A stretch of 32,970 nt of DNA from Oligoflexales bacterium (GTDB lineage: Bacteria > Myxococcota_A > UBA9042 > DTJE01), in the NCBI GenBank assembly GCA_012840965.1, contig DUVQ01000171.1, forward strand, positions 1-32,970, read 5' to 3'. Numbering within the stretch: position 1 is the first letter of the stretch; each line of letters starts with the position of its first letter. Shown one piece after another: positions 14,896 through 22,495 of the stretch. The notes beneath the pieces are model-generated. The model was not told the DNA's origin. It saw only the letters and a list, made by a program, of their open reading frames with translations, and searched no databases. The position numbers were made by a program, and so were the translations under genes.

Positions 14896-16701
14896 CTACC
14901 CCTGCACCTTCTCCTCCAACTCCGCCCAGCGGGTGAATAGCGTGTCCACCTCTGCTTGGGCCTCTTCAACTGCAGTTGAACACTCGGCTAGTTTGATGGC
15001 ATTTGTTGCTATGCTTGGGTCGTGAAGTTTGTCCAAAAGTCTTGCTAGTTTTTCCTCGGCCAAGGCTATTCTTTCTTCGATGGTTTCATAATCACGCTGT
15101 TCCTTCCAGGTCAGCCTTTTTGGCCTGCTTGGCCTTTCACGAACAACCTTGGGCTCCTTTTCAGGCTCAGATTTGACAGCTATATCACGCTGCCACTGAG
15201 CGTAATCGCCATAAAACGCTGCCCCACCCTGCCCGTCTAATCCCAAAACTGTAGTTGCAATCTTATCAAGCATGTATCGATCATGAGTCACCAAAATGAT
15301 CGCGCCTGGAAAATCTAATAGGCTGTCTTCCAAGACCTCCAAAGTAGCCAAATCCAAGTCGTTGGTGGGCTCGTCTAAAAGCAAGATATCCGCAGGCGTG
15401 GTGACCAGTTTTGCGATCATCACCCTGGCTCGTTCACCACCAGACAGGGCCCTAAGCGGCGTTGTCAGTTGGTCCTGGCGAAACAAAAATCGCTTGGCCC
15501 AGCTGGAAATATGCACCTGAGCGCCTCGATAACTGACGGCATCACCATCAGGGGCAAGCGCCTGACGTAGCGTTTGGTCCAGATCCAGCTTTTGCAACCG
15601 TTGGTCAAAATAAACCACCTTCAATCCGTCGGCGCTTTCGATACGGCCGCTATCCGGCTCAAGTTCATTGGCCAAAATCCGAAGCAAAGTCGTTTTGCCA
15701 CTTCCATTAGCGCCAACCAAAGCTACTCGCACTCCAGGGCTAAGCACAAAATTCAACGACTTAAATAGCTCCCTTTCCCCCAATGTTTTTGCCAAGTTGC
15801 GAACGGTCATCAAGCGTTTTGTACGCCTTGCAGTTGCCCCAAAATCAAATTTAACGGTTGCAGTCGTGTTCCTGGACGTGACTTCATCCAAAGCGTCCAA
15901 CAGGGCGTGCGCCGCATCTATTCGATATTGAGCCTTTGTAGCCCTGGCCTTGGGACCTCGTTTTAACCATTCAACCTCACGACGCACCTTGTTTTCCAAG
16001 GTCTGCTGCTCTTTAGCCTGGTTTTCCAAAAAAAGCTGGCGGGCTTCTAAAAAGTCGCTGTATGGTCCAGTTGCAGCCAAGGTTCCTTGTGGATACACCT
16101 TGTTCAGTTCAATCATTCTGGTCGCCACATTTTCCAAAAACCAGCGGTCGTGACTGACGATTAATGAGGCAAATCTTGAGCGCCGCAGCAGGTCTTCTAG
16201 CCAGGTTAAGCCTGGTAAATCCAAATGGTTTGTCGGCTCATCCAACAGCAAAACATCAGGATCCAACACAAGTTCCTTGGCGATAGATAGCCTTTTTAGC
16301 CATCCACCAGACATAGTTGAAACCGGCTGTTCCAGGTCTTCAAACCCAGTTTTCCCAAGAGTTTCGCCTATTAAAGCTTCAAGCTCATTTGGCATGAAGT
16401 TTCTGCCAGTTGCCATCAACGCCTGATGCAAAACCGAGCGGGCAGTTAAACCAGGCTCAAAAGTTGCCTCCTGTGGGACGTACCCCAACTTGACGTCGCG
16501 GCGAGTCACCACCAAACCCGAATCTGGCACCTCATGCCCAGCTAAAATCCTAAGCAAAGTCGTTTTTCCAGAACCGTTAGGACCAATGATTCCAAGTCGA
16601 TCACCAGGAAAAAGATTGAATGACACCTGTTCAAAGAGAGCCTGAGCCCCAAAAGATTTCGATACCTCCGAAACCCCAGCCAAAGGACCTATATCTGCCA
16701 C
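14896..16701 (-). CDS. uup: ABC-F family ATPase, Uup type
   Basis: The 601-residue soluble protein has two ABC ATPase domains and no membrane segments. Domain 1 has Walker A GPNGSGKTT (40-48), signature MSGGWLKRLSIAKEL and Walker B LLLDEPTNHLDL. Domain 2 has GANGSGKTT, LSGGERARVMIAKL and LLLDEPTNDLDL. A linker between them includes WLKRGPKARATKAQYRI. The last 80 residues form a basic then heptad-like tail (TWKEQRDYETIEERI to ELEEKVQG), the coiled-coil extension that marks Uup/EttA-like proteins with DNA- or ribosome-binding roles. It starts with GTG at 16701 behind GAGGGTTAA. The gene is convergent with the large lipoprotein and divergent from ppa. The Uup call rests on the C-terminal coil and could be another ABC-F subtype. 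Confidence 0.88.
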   Translation of the reverse strand: MADIGPLAGVSEVSKSFGAQALFEQVSFNLFPGDRLGIIGPNGSGKTTLLRILAGHEVPDSGLVVTRRDVKLGYVPQEATFEPGLTARSVLHQALMATGRNFMPNELEALIGETLGKTGFEDLEQPVSTMSGGWLKRLSIAKELVLDPDVLLLDEPTNHLDLPGLTWLEDLLRRSRFASLIVSHDRWFLENVATRMIELNKVYPQGTLAATGPYSDFLEARQLFLENQAKEQQTLENKVRREVEWLKRGPKARATKAQYRIDAAHALLDALDEVTSRNTTATVKFDFGATARRTKRLMTVRNLAKTLGERELFKSLNFVLSPGVRVALVGANGSGKTTLLRILANELEPDSGRIESADGLKVVYFDQRLQKLDLDQTLRQALAPDGDAVSYRGAQVHISSWAKRFLFRQDQLTTPLRALSGGERARVMIAKLVTTPADILLLDEPTNDLDLATLEVLEDSLLDFPGAIILVTHDRYMLDKIATTVLGLDGQGGAAFYGDYAQWQRDIAVKSEPEKEPKVVRERPSRPKRLTWKEQRDYETIEERIALAEEKLARLLDKLHDPSIATNAIKLAECSTAVEEAQAEVDTLFTRWAELEEKVQG

Positions 16702-16859
16702 TTAACCCTCACAAGCCAAAGCCAACATACCAAAGCACCCAAAAAGGCCAGAACGAAACAGCTCTTTACCATAACACTTAAGTAAATGCGAAAAAGCGTC
16801 CAACAAGCCCGTCGAACCACAAAAAAGCAAAATACAGCTGATCAATAAATGGCCTTTCG

Positions 16860-16868
16860 TGGTAGGCT
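16860..16868 (+). promoter_or_regulatory. Putative extended -10 of the pyrophosphatase gene
   Basis: TGGTAGGCT fits TGnTAnnnT and matches the -10 word found before lipoproteins B, C and D. It ends 26 bp before the ATG. The -35 is weak (TGATCA at 16839-16844, 18-bp spacing). The rest of the 193-bp uup-ppa divergent gap shows nothing I can name. Confidence 0.4.
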
Positions 16869-16894
16869 TTGTCGGTTTTTAGTTGGAGCGCTAA

Positions 16895-17449
16895 ATGCAT
16901 CCTTGGCACGAAGTAAGCATTGGGCCTGATGCCCCTGAAGAATTACAAGCGGTTATAGAGATCCCAAAGGGCAGCAAGGTAAAGTACGAACTGGATAAAG
17001 AAAACGGCCTCATCCGTGTAGATCGGGTGCTTTATTCATCGGTTATCTATCCTGCAAACTACGGATTTTTTCCTCAAACCCTTGGCGAAGACCACGACCC
17101 ATTGGACCTTTTAGTGTTGATGCAGGAGCAAGTCGTCCCGCTTTCTATCTTAAGGGTCCGCCCCATCGGCATGATGAACATGTTGGATCAGGGTGAAAAC
17201 GATGAAAAAATCATCTGCATTCACCTAGACGACCCGGAATATCGAGAAATTACCCACATTAGTCAGTTGGCGACCCATCGACTGAACGAACTAAAACGTT
17301 TCTTTGAAGATTACAAGAAGCTAGAAAAAAAGGACGTCATAGTTGAAGATTTTCTTGGACCAGAGGATGCCAAACGCGTGATTAGAAAGAGCATGGATCT
17401 GTACCAGAAAATGTTCAGCTATCTAACCAGGGGTAACCACCCAAGGTGA
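16895..17449 (+). CDS. ppa: Inorganic pyrophosphatase (family I)
   Basis: The 184-residue cytoplasmic enzyme hydrolyses pyrophosphate to phosphate, pulling biosynthetic reactions forward. The sequence has the family I core: [18 protein letters not shown], the motif [12 protein letters not shown], and the metal-binding [11 protein letters not shown] (DxDPxD-like with His in place of the first Asp-flanking residue). [19 protein letters not shown] is followed by a C-terminal helix around [12 protein letters not shown]. Length is typical. GGAG precedes the ATG by seven bases. The MaoC-like gene follows after 27 bp and is probably cotranscribed. Confidence 0.95.
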   Translation: MHPWHEVSIGPDAPEELQAVIEIPKGSKVKYELDKENGLIRVDRVLYSSVIYPANYGFFPQTLGEDHDPLDLLVLMQEQVVPLSILRVRPIGMMNMLDQGENDEKIICIHLDDPEYREITHISQLATHRLNELKRFFEDYKKLEKKDVIVEDFLGPEDAKRVIRKSMDLYQKMFSYLTRGNHPR

Positions 17450-17476
17450 AAAGATTTTCAGGATTTAGGGGGTATC

Positions 17477-18340
17477 ATGTCTACACCGATTAAGCTTGAA
17501 TTTGCCAAAATTCCCAGTATGGGGTCTGGCTACAGGCGCGCTTTGTTTCCCAAAAAACGTGGGCTGCATATCAAAGAAACACTGCCAGCCTTTGAAGCCA
17601 CTGTTCAAGGGGTAAAAATCGATCCCCAAAAGTTGGCTGCTTATAGGGAAGTTTGTGGTTTTCACCCTGATGCAGGGGTGCCAATCACGTATCCTCAGGT
17701 GTTGGCTGGTCCACTTCACATACAATTGTTTACGCATCCTAAGTTTCCGATTCCAGCGCTTGGCATCGTCCACATGCGAAATGTGATAGTCCAACACGAA
17801 CCCATTTCTCCTGAAGCCTCAATTGATTTCGAGGTCAAGATCGAGGGCAACAGATGGGCGAAAAAGGGCGTCGAATTTGATGTGATTACAGACGCCTTTG
17901 TTGACAGAAAAAAGGTGTGGGAATCAACCATGACCATCTTTTCGCGCCAGCGTGTCCCTGAAGGGTCGGAAACTAAGTATCCCAAGGACGATCTGCCCAA
18001 GCCAGAGAGTTTTGAAACGTGGAAAGTCCCGCCGGATCAAGGCAGGGCATATGCCAAGGTATCTGGCGATTACAACCTGATTCATCTTTATCCTTGGACA
18101 GCTAAGCTGTTTGGCTTCAAACGCCAGATTGTCCATGGAATGTGGTCGCTGGCTAGATGCGCAGCCGCCATGACTGAACCTCAGTTGCCTTCCAAGCTTT
18201 CAGTATCGTTTCGACGCCCAATAATGCTGCCAGCTACGGTGCGTTATGGCGACCAAAAGCTCGAAGATGGCGCGGCCTTTGCGATTATGAAAAGAGACGA
18301 GGACAAGCCTTACCTTACCGGATCTTGGACTAAAGCTTAA
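17477..18340 (+). CDS. MaoC-like hotdog-fold (R)-specific dehydratase/hydratase domain protein
   Basis: The 287-residue protein has two hotdog-type halves. The second carries the hydratase-2 signature SGDYNLIHLYPWTAKLFGF followed by IVHGMWSLARC, with the catalytic Asp and His of MaoC-family enzymes present. The first half (ITYPQVLAGPLHIQLFTHP) looks like the degenerate N-terminal hotdog seen in double-hotdog hydratases. Such enzymes hydrate 2-enoyl-CoA or act in fatty-acid or polyketide metabolism; the substrate is not evident. The ATG at 17477 has GGGGG five bases upstream. The neighbour ppa gives no obvious functional link. A hairpin-T terminator sits downstream at 18568-18588, past a G-rich tract and a dispersed repeat. 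Confidence 0.82.
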   Translation: MSTPIKLEFAKIPSMGSGYRRALFPKKRGLHIKETLPAFEATVQGVKIDPQKLAAYREVCGFHPDAGVPITYPQVLAGPLHIQLFTHPKFPIPALGIVHMRNVIVQHEPISPEASIDFEVKIEGNRWAKKGVEFDVITDAFVDRKKVWESTMTIFSRQRVPEGSETKYPKDDLPKPESFETWKVPPDQGRAYAKVSGDYNLIHLYPWTAKLFGFKRQIVHGMWSLARCAAAMTEPQLPSKLSVSFRRPIMLPATVRYGDQKLEDGAAFAIMKRDEDKPYLTGSWTKA

Positions 18341-18373
18341 TCCACACTTACCATCAAAACACCCTTATAAGAC

Positions 18374-18437
18374 CGGGACAGGGGACAGGAGGCAGGGACG
18401 GGGACAGGGGACAGGGGCGGGGACAGGGGCGGGGCCA
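18374..18437 (+). repeat. G-rich GGGGACA-type tract
   Basis: A 64-bp run of short degenerate units GGGGACA, GGGACGG and GGGGCGG in the convergent gap between the MaoC-like gene and ackA. It directly abuts a copy of the 103-bp dispersed repeat. Spacing of G-runs would allow G-quadruplex formation. Confidence 0.8.
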
Positions 18438-18540
18438 GGAAGACGATTGTGCTGTTTAGCAGGATTTGGAGCTAAAAAGAGGTCGAGAGGGCACCCTGCA
18501 ACATGGTCCGGGGGCAATCCTGGAGGGCGCTATCGGGAGT
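18438..18540 (+). repeat. 103-bp dispersed repeat, copy 1
   Basis: Begins GGAAGACGATTGTGCTG and ends GCGCTATCGGGAGT. It matches 30596-30698 at 101 of 103 positions, same orientation. It contains the left arm AACATGGTCCGGGGGC of the hairpin that is complete in copy 2; here the right arm is missing because the sequences diverge at 18541. The element is non-coding as far as I can tell and is preceded, as in copy 2, by a G-rich tract. Confidence 0.93.
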
Positions 18541-18567
18541 CAGAACAAGCTAATTAGCTGGATCCGG

Positions 18568-18588
18568 GACAGAGGCTGTCTATTTTTT
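18568..18588 (+). terminator. Hairpin-T terminator between the MaoC-like gene and ackA
   Basis: GACAG, loop AGG, CTGTC, then TATTTTTT on the plus strand. It is oriented to end transcripts from ppa and the MaoC-like gene and overlaps the last codons of the convergent ackA. Confidence 0.6.
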
Positions 18589-19926
18589 GGGGATCTTGGC
18601 TTCTATGTCACGCATGTACGGTTTTTTCTCGCACTCACGCTCGAATTCCTCTACACGTTGGCGGTTTTGATAATCGGCCTTTTGGAAAGGATACTCAAAG
18701 CGCATGTGCTCGTCGTAGGTACCGTTAAGCAGGGCAACGACATCCTCGATGATGACCCGCTCTTCATCAGTCGGAATGATGAAGACCTTGATCGCCGAGT
18801 CAGCCGCGGAAATGTCCAATTCAGCGTTTCTGGTGCGAGAAACCTTGTTCTTTTCATGGTCGATTCTAATGCCCATGAACTCAAGCCCCTCAACGGCCTT
18901 GGCCCTGATGGTAGCCGACATCTCCCCAACACCAGCAGTAAATACAATAGCGTCAATGCCACCAATGGCGGCTGCATAGGCGCCGATGTATTTCTTTAAC
19001 CGGTAGGATTCCATTTCAATGGCTAACTTGGCGAGTTCATTACCTTCATTAGCAGCCATTTCAACATCTCGACGGTCGGCCCATTGACCATCAGTGATTC
19101 CAAGGATTCCAGACTGCTTGTTTAGGATATTTGACATCTCCTTGGCCGTCTTACCCTCGGCTTGCATCATGTGCAATGGGATGGCCAAGTCAGCGTCACC
19201 AGACCTTGTACCCATGACTAGGCCTTCAAGTGGGGTCAGCCCCATAGAGGTGTCAAAGGACAAACCGTTTTTTACCGCGTTGGCCGAAACACCATTTCCT
19301 ATGTGCAAAATCACGACGTTTGTCTGAAATGGGTCTTTGCCCAAAAGCACGGCCGCACGTTTTGCACAGTAAAGCAGCGAAGTCCCATGGAAACCATATC
19401 TTCTGATGTTGTGTTTGGTATACCAGTTTCTTGGCAGCGCATACATGAAGACTTCAGGATGCATGGTCTGATGCCAAGCTGTATCCAAAACCGCCATGTG
19501 AGGAATGCCAGGCATGACTTCCATAGCAGCCTCAATACCAAGAACATTCGCAGGGTTATGAAGCGGCGCCAGATCAAACAGGTCTTTAAGAGTCTCGATG
19601 GTCTCTTTGGTGATGATTACGGATTTGCGAAACTTTTCGCCACCGTGGACCACTCGATGCCCAACCGCCGCGATCGATGAAAGGTCTTTCAAAACGCCGG
19701 TTTTTTCATTGGTGATGGCATTTAAAATCAACTTGATGGCTTCCTTGTGGTCAGGACACTCATGCTCTTGCTTGATGGACTCGCCACCATAATTGGAGTA
19801 CTTGATAAAACTGCCACCGATTGTAACTCGCTCGACTATACCAGTGGACATGGTCTCGTGCTTTTCATAATCATAAAGCTGGAATTTCAGAGAAGAACTG
19901 CCAGAGTTCAAAGACAGAATAATCAT
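18580..19926 (-). CDS. ackA: Acetate kinase
   Basis: The 448-residue enzyme interconverts acetyl phosphate + ADP and acetate + ATP. It shows the family signatures ILSLNSGSSSLKFQLYD at the N-terminus, GHRVVHGGEKF, DTAWHQTM, RRYGFHGTSLLY, LHIGNGVSANAVKNG, DTSMGLTPLEGLVMGTRSGD and FTAGVGEMSATIR. All main substrate and catalytic positions (Asn, Arg, His, Asp, Glu) are therefore present. Usual length is about 400, and this protein has a roughly 45-residue charged C-terminal extension after DEHMRFEYPFQKADYQNR. Gene order on the minus strand is pta then ackA with 35 bp between, the classic acetate operon. AGGAGGC precedes the start. Confidence 0.96.
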   Translation of the reverse strand: MIILSLNSGSSSLKFQLYDYEKHETMSTGIVERVTIGGSFIKYSNYGGESIKQEHECPDHKEAIKLILNAITNEKTGVLKDLSSIAAVGHRVVHGGEKFRKSVIITKETIETLKDLFDLAPLHNPANVLGIEAAMEVMPGIPHMAVLDTAWHQTMHPEVFMYALPRNWYTKHNIRRYGFHGTSLLYCAKRAAVLLGKDPFQTNVVILHIGNGVSANAVKNGLSFDTSMGLTPLEGLVMGTRSGDADLAIPLHMMQAEGKTAKEMSNILNKQSGILGITDGQWADRRDVEMAANEGNELAKLAIEMESYRLKKYIGAYAAAIGGIDAIVFTAGVGEMSATIRAKAVEGLEFMGIRIDHEKNKVSRTRNAELDISAADSAIKVFIIPTDEERVIIEDVVALLNGTYDEHMRFEYPFQKADYQNRQRVEEFERECEKKPYMRDIEAKIPKK

Positions 19927-19961
19927 TCTTAAAGCCTCCTATCCATGGAAAATGATGCTAC

Positions 19962-20969
19962 TTAGCTTGCCGCCGCCTGGACAGCCGTAATGGTCACGAC
20001 ATTAACGATATCCTCAACACTACAACCGCGAGAAAGGTCGTTGACCGGCTTGTTTAAGCCCTGCAAAACGGGCCCGATAGCAGCAGCGCGAGCCAAGCGC
20101 TCGACCAATTTGTAGCCGGCGTTCCCAGACTGCAGGTCGGGGAAGACTAACACGTTGGCCCTGCCTGCAACTGGGCTGTTGGGTGCCTTTTTCTGGCCGA
20201 CAGAAGGCACAATCGCGGCGTCAACCTGGAACTCACCGTCAATCATCAAGTCTGGAGCAAGTTCCTTGGCGATGGCAGTAGCCTGCTTCACCTTATCAGC
20301 CAATTCGTGCTTGGCGCTGCCCATGGTGGAAAATGAAAGCATTGCCACCCTAGGTTCCATGTTGCATAAAACCTTCGCGTTTTTGGCAGAAGACAACGCT
20401 ATGGCTGCCATTTCTTCAGCGTTTGGATTTGGGTTTACAGCACAGTCGGCAAAGATAAACAGTCCATCGTCACCAAAAGTGCAATCTGGGACAACCATGA
20501 TGAAGGCGCTGGAAACGATCTTGATTCCAGGGGCAGTTTTAATAATCTGCAGCGCCGGGCGAATAGTGTCGGCAGTCGAGTGCTCCGCGCCTGAAACCAG
20601 CCCGTCCGCGTCACCCATCTGAACCATCATGGTGGCAAAATACACAGGGTCAGCCACTGTATTTGCGGCCTGTTCGCGGTTTATACCCTTAGAGCGACGC
20701 ATCTCATAAAAGGCCTCAACATACGCCTCATATCTGCCTGATTTCACGGGGTTGATTATTTCCACACCCTTTAAATCAGCCTTTTGCTGCGCCGCGACGG
20801 CCCTGATGGCATCCTCATCGCCGATCAAAATGACTTGCGCCAGATTACCCTCAGCGATTAAGCCAGCTGCCTTGACAGTCCTGGGTTCTGTACCCTCTGG
20901 TAAAACAATCCGTTTTTTGGCCCTACGAGCCGTGGCCCTAAAAGCATTCATTAATTCATGAACTTGCAC
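19962..20969 (-). CDS. pta: Phosphate acetyltransferase
   Basis: The 335-residue single-domain enzyme exchanges acetyl-CoA and phosphate for acetyl phosphate and CoA, and pairs with the adjacent ackA. It has the short PTA_PTB form without the N-terminal DRTGG-type domain: KKRIVLPEGTEPRTVKAA, MMVQMGDADGLVSGAEHSTA, VPDCTFGDDGLFIFADCAVN, MLSFSTMGSAKHE, VDAAIVPSVGQKKAPNSPVA and FPDLQSGNAGYKL. The GTG at 20969 is chosen as start because GGAGGG lies just upstream and the protein then begins (M)QVHELMNAF as is common for short Ptas. A start at 20996 would place that ribosome site inside the gene. The start-proximal 229-bp divergent gap to the RNase D gene contains two inverted repeats. Confidence 0.94.
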   Translation of the reverse strand: MQVHELMNAFRATARRAKKRIVLPEGTEPRTVKAAGLIAEGNLAQVILIGDEDAIRAVAAQQKADLKGVEIINPVKSGRYEAYVEAFYEMRRSKGINREQAANTVADPVYFATMMVQMGDADGLVSGAEHSTADTIRPALQIIKTAPGIKIVSSAFIMVVPDCTFGDDGLFIFADCAVNPNPNAEEMAAIALSSAKNAKVLCNMEPRVAMLSFSTMGSAKHELADKVKQATAIAKELAPDLMIDGEFQVDAAIVPSVGQKKAPNSPVAGRANVLVFPDLQSGNAGYKLVERLARAAAIGPVLQGLNKPVNDLSRGCSVEDIVNVVTITAVQAAAS

Positions 20970-21053
20970 GATCCCTCCTTTGTACGGGAACATCACAAAA
21001 CGCTTGGGCTCTAGCCTCAGCGACTGGCCAAAGCGAACCGCGCAGTATCTTAT

Positions 21054-21070
21054 CAGAACATCACGTTCTG
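21054..21070. promoter_or_regulatory. Palindromic operator-like site between pta and rnd
   Basis: CAGAAC-ATCAC-GTTCTG is a perfect 6-bp inverted repeat with 5-bp spacer, of the shape bound by dimeric repressors. The half-site recalls LexA-type GAAC/GTTC boxes but does not match a specific known consensus. It sits 85 bp upstream of the pta start and about 130 bp before rnd. Confidence 0.4.
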
Positions 21071-21080
21071 GTCCTTAAGT

Positions 21081-21112
21081 TTTTGGTCGATCTAGGTCTG
21101 GAGGGACCAAAA
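21081..21112. repeat. Inverted repeat in pta-rnd divergent region
   Basis: TTTTGGTC and GACCAAAA are perfect 8-bp arms around a 16-base centre. No T-tract follows in either direction beyond the arm itself, so it is not an obvious terminator. It could be an operator or an untranslated-leader hairpin. Confidence 0.4.
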
Positions 21113-21198
21113 GCTGGCTTTAGCGTAAAGTCATGCTCCTTAATTAGGCTGAACTCAGGTAACCTATTCGACGGTGGTGCGTTTGTCGTCAAGGTGAA

Positions 21199-22368
21199 AT
21201 GTCAGCGTCTGATTCAACAGCACCTGCGTTAATCGATAGGCCAGAACAAGTTGGACAGCTAGCTAGCACATTAAAGCACCAGCGCTTGATTGCCTTGGAT
21301 ACCGAGGCAGATAGCCTGTATCACTATTGGGAAAAAACGTGCTTGATCCAGATAGGGATAGCTAGTGGCCAGACCTTCTTGATTGACCCGCTTGCCCCAC
21401 GCATGAATTTGGCGCCTCTTGGCCCGATTTTGGCCGATCCATCCATCACAACCGTGGTGCATGCCGCCGGACTTGAAGTCAGGGGACTTTTCAAAGACTT
21501 CAACTTTCGCATTGGTGGCCTGTTTGACACCATGCTTGCAAGCCAATTTTTGGGGCATCCACAAACTGGATTGGCGGCCAATCTGGAACGGGAATTCGAC
21601 ATCAAAATCAGCAAAAAGGCGCAACGTGCAAACTGGTCAGCAAGGCCTTTGGACAAGGCAATGCTGGCTTATGCTTCAAATGATGTCGCCATGTTAATCC
21701 CTCTTTACTATAGACTTCGAAAGCACTTGAAAGAGATTGGACGCCTTTCATGGGTTGAAGAGGAAAGCCAAGCGTTGGCCCTGGCGCCTGTGTCGTTTGA
21801 GCCTCCTGTCATTCCCAAAATCAACGGCACTGCCGACCTTTCACCAAGACAGATGGCAGTGCTAGACGCCTTGGTAGCTCATCGAGAACTGGTGGCGTCC
21901 TCAAAAGACACCCCAAGGTTCAAGGTAATTGGCGACGCTGCTATTTTAAGATTGGCACAAGAAATGCCTATGAATTATGAGGCGTTGAAGGCGATTCCAG
22001 GGATTCCACGACCTATCCTGTATCACTCGCGGGAGTGGCTGGAAATCATTAGGAAGCCTCCGAAGCTGGCCTCAAAAGAGCCAGAAGTCCCATTTTCGCC
22101 ACCTCCGCCACCAAACCCAGCAGTTGCCACACGTATCAACAGGTTGAGGCTGTGGAGGTCTGAAACTGCAGAAAAACTAGGCTTGAAAACAGGACTTTTG
22201 CTACCCCAGCGTCTGTTAAATCCGATTGCGGTTATGGGGCCATCCACAATTGAGGAGTTGGCTAATATCGAAGGAATAATGAATTGGCGCGTTCAAAACT
22301 TTGGCGTAAGTATACTGCAGGCACTTGAAATTACGGACCTATCATTAATCAATAATGCTAATCAGTAG
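21199..22368 (+). CDS. rnd: Ribonuclease D family 3'-5' exonuclease with HRDC domains
   Basis: The 389-residue protein has an N-terminal DEDDy exonuclease domain: IALDTEADSLYHYW (Asp34, Glu36), VVHAAGLEVRGL and YASNDVAML (Tyr157, Asp161). Two helical HRDC-like regions follow, from SPRQMAVLDALVAHRE with IPGIPRPI, and from INRLRLWRSETAEKLG with NIEGIMNWR. RNase D trims the 3' ends of tRNAs and small RNAs. Length and layout match E. coli RNase D (375). At the second catalytic position, Asp85 in E. coli (HAGSEDLEVF), this protein has Glu93, a substitution that may lower or change activity. A Pro-rich linker (FSPPPPPNPAV) separates the HRDC regions. AAGGTGAA precedes the ATG. A terminator hairpin overlaps the stop. 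Confidence 0.88.
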   Translation: MSASDSTAPALIDRPEQVGQLASTLKHQRLIALDTEADSLYHYWEKTCLIQIGIASGQTFLIDPLAPRMNLAPLGPILADPSITTVVHAAGLEVRGLFKDFNFRIGGLFDTMLASQFLGHPQTGLAANLEREFDIKISKKAQRANWSARPLDKAMLAYASNDVAMLIPLYYRLRKHLKEIGRLSWVEEESQALALAPVSFEPPVIPKINGTADLSPRQMAVLDALVAHRELVASSKDTPRFKVIGDAAILRLAQEMPMNYEALKAIPGIPRPILYHSREWLEIIRKPPKLASKEPEVPFSPPPPPNPAVATRINRLRLWRSETAEKLGLKTGLLLPQRLLNPIAVMGPSTIEELANIEGIMNWRVQNFGVSILQALEITDLSLINNANQ

Positions 22369-22386
22369 GATTAGTCGGTGTTTTTT
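22358..22386 (+). terminator. Terminator overlapping the rnd stop codon
   Basis: CTAATC, loop AGTAG, GATTAG, then TCGGTG and six T. The TAG stop of rnd lies in the loop, so transcription ends almost immediately after translation. The stem is A/T-rich and of moderate strength. Confidence 0.55.
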
Positions 22387-22411
22387 GGTCGCCCAAATTC
22401 TAAGTTCTCCC

Positions 22412-22417
22412 TATAAT
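22412..22417 (+). promoter_or_regulatory. Possible -10 box of the alpha/beta hydrolase gene
   Basis: A perfect TATAAT lies 78 bp before the start codon and after the rnd terminator. No good -35 is seen at 16-18 bp (TCGCCC at 17). Only a tentative promoter. Confidence 0.35.
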
Positions 22418-22495
22418 CCCATCCAGAGCTTTTTTGGCCTAGCTCACTTTGGGGCTAAAAAGGCGTGATCAGTCTTGTTCGAAAGGAGACACACC

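Noticed and set aside
18374-18540. CRISPR array from the short G-rich repeats
   Set aside because: Units are only about 7 bp, contiguous and without spacers; no cas gene is near.
18466-18999. 177-residue open frame starting in the dispersed repeat
   Set aside because: Most of it is antisense to the acetate kinase gene; the peptide shows no known motif.
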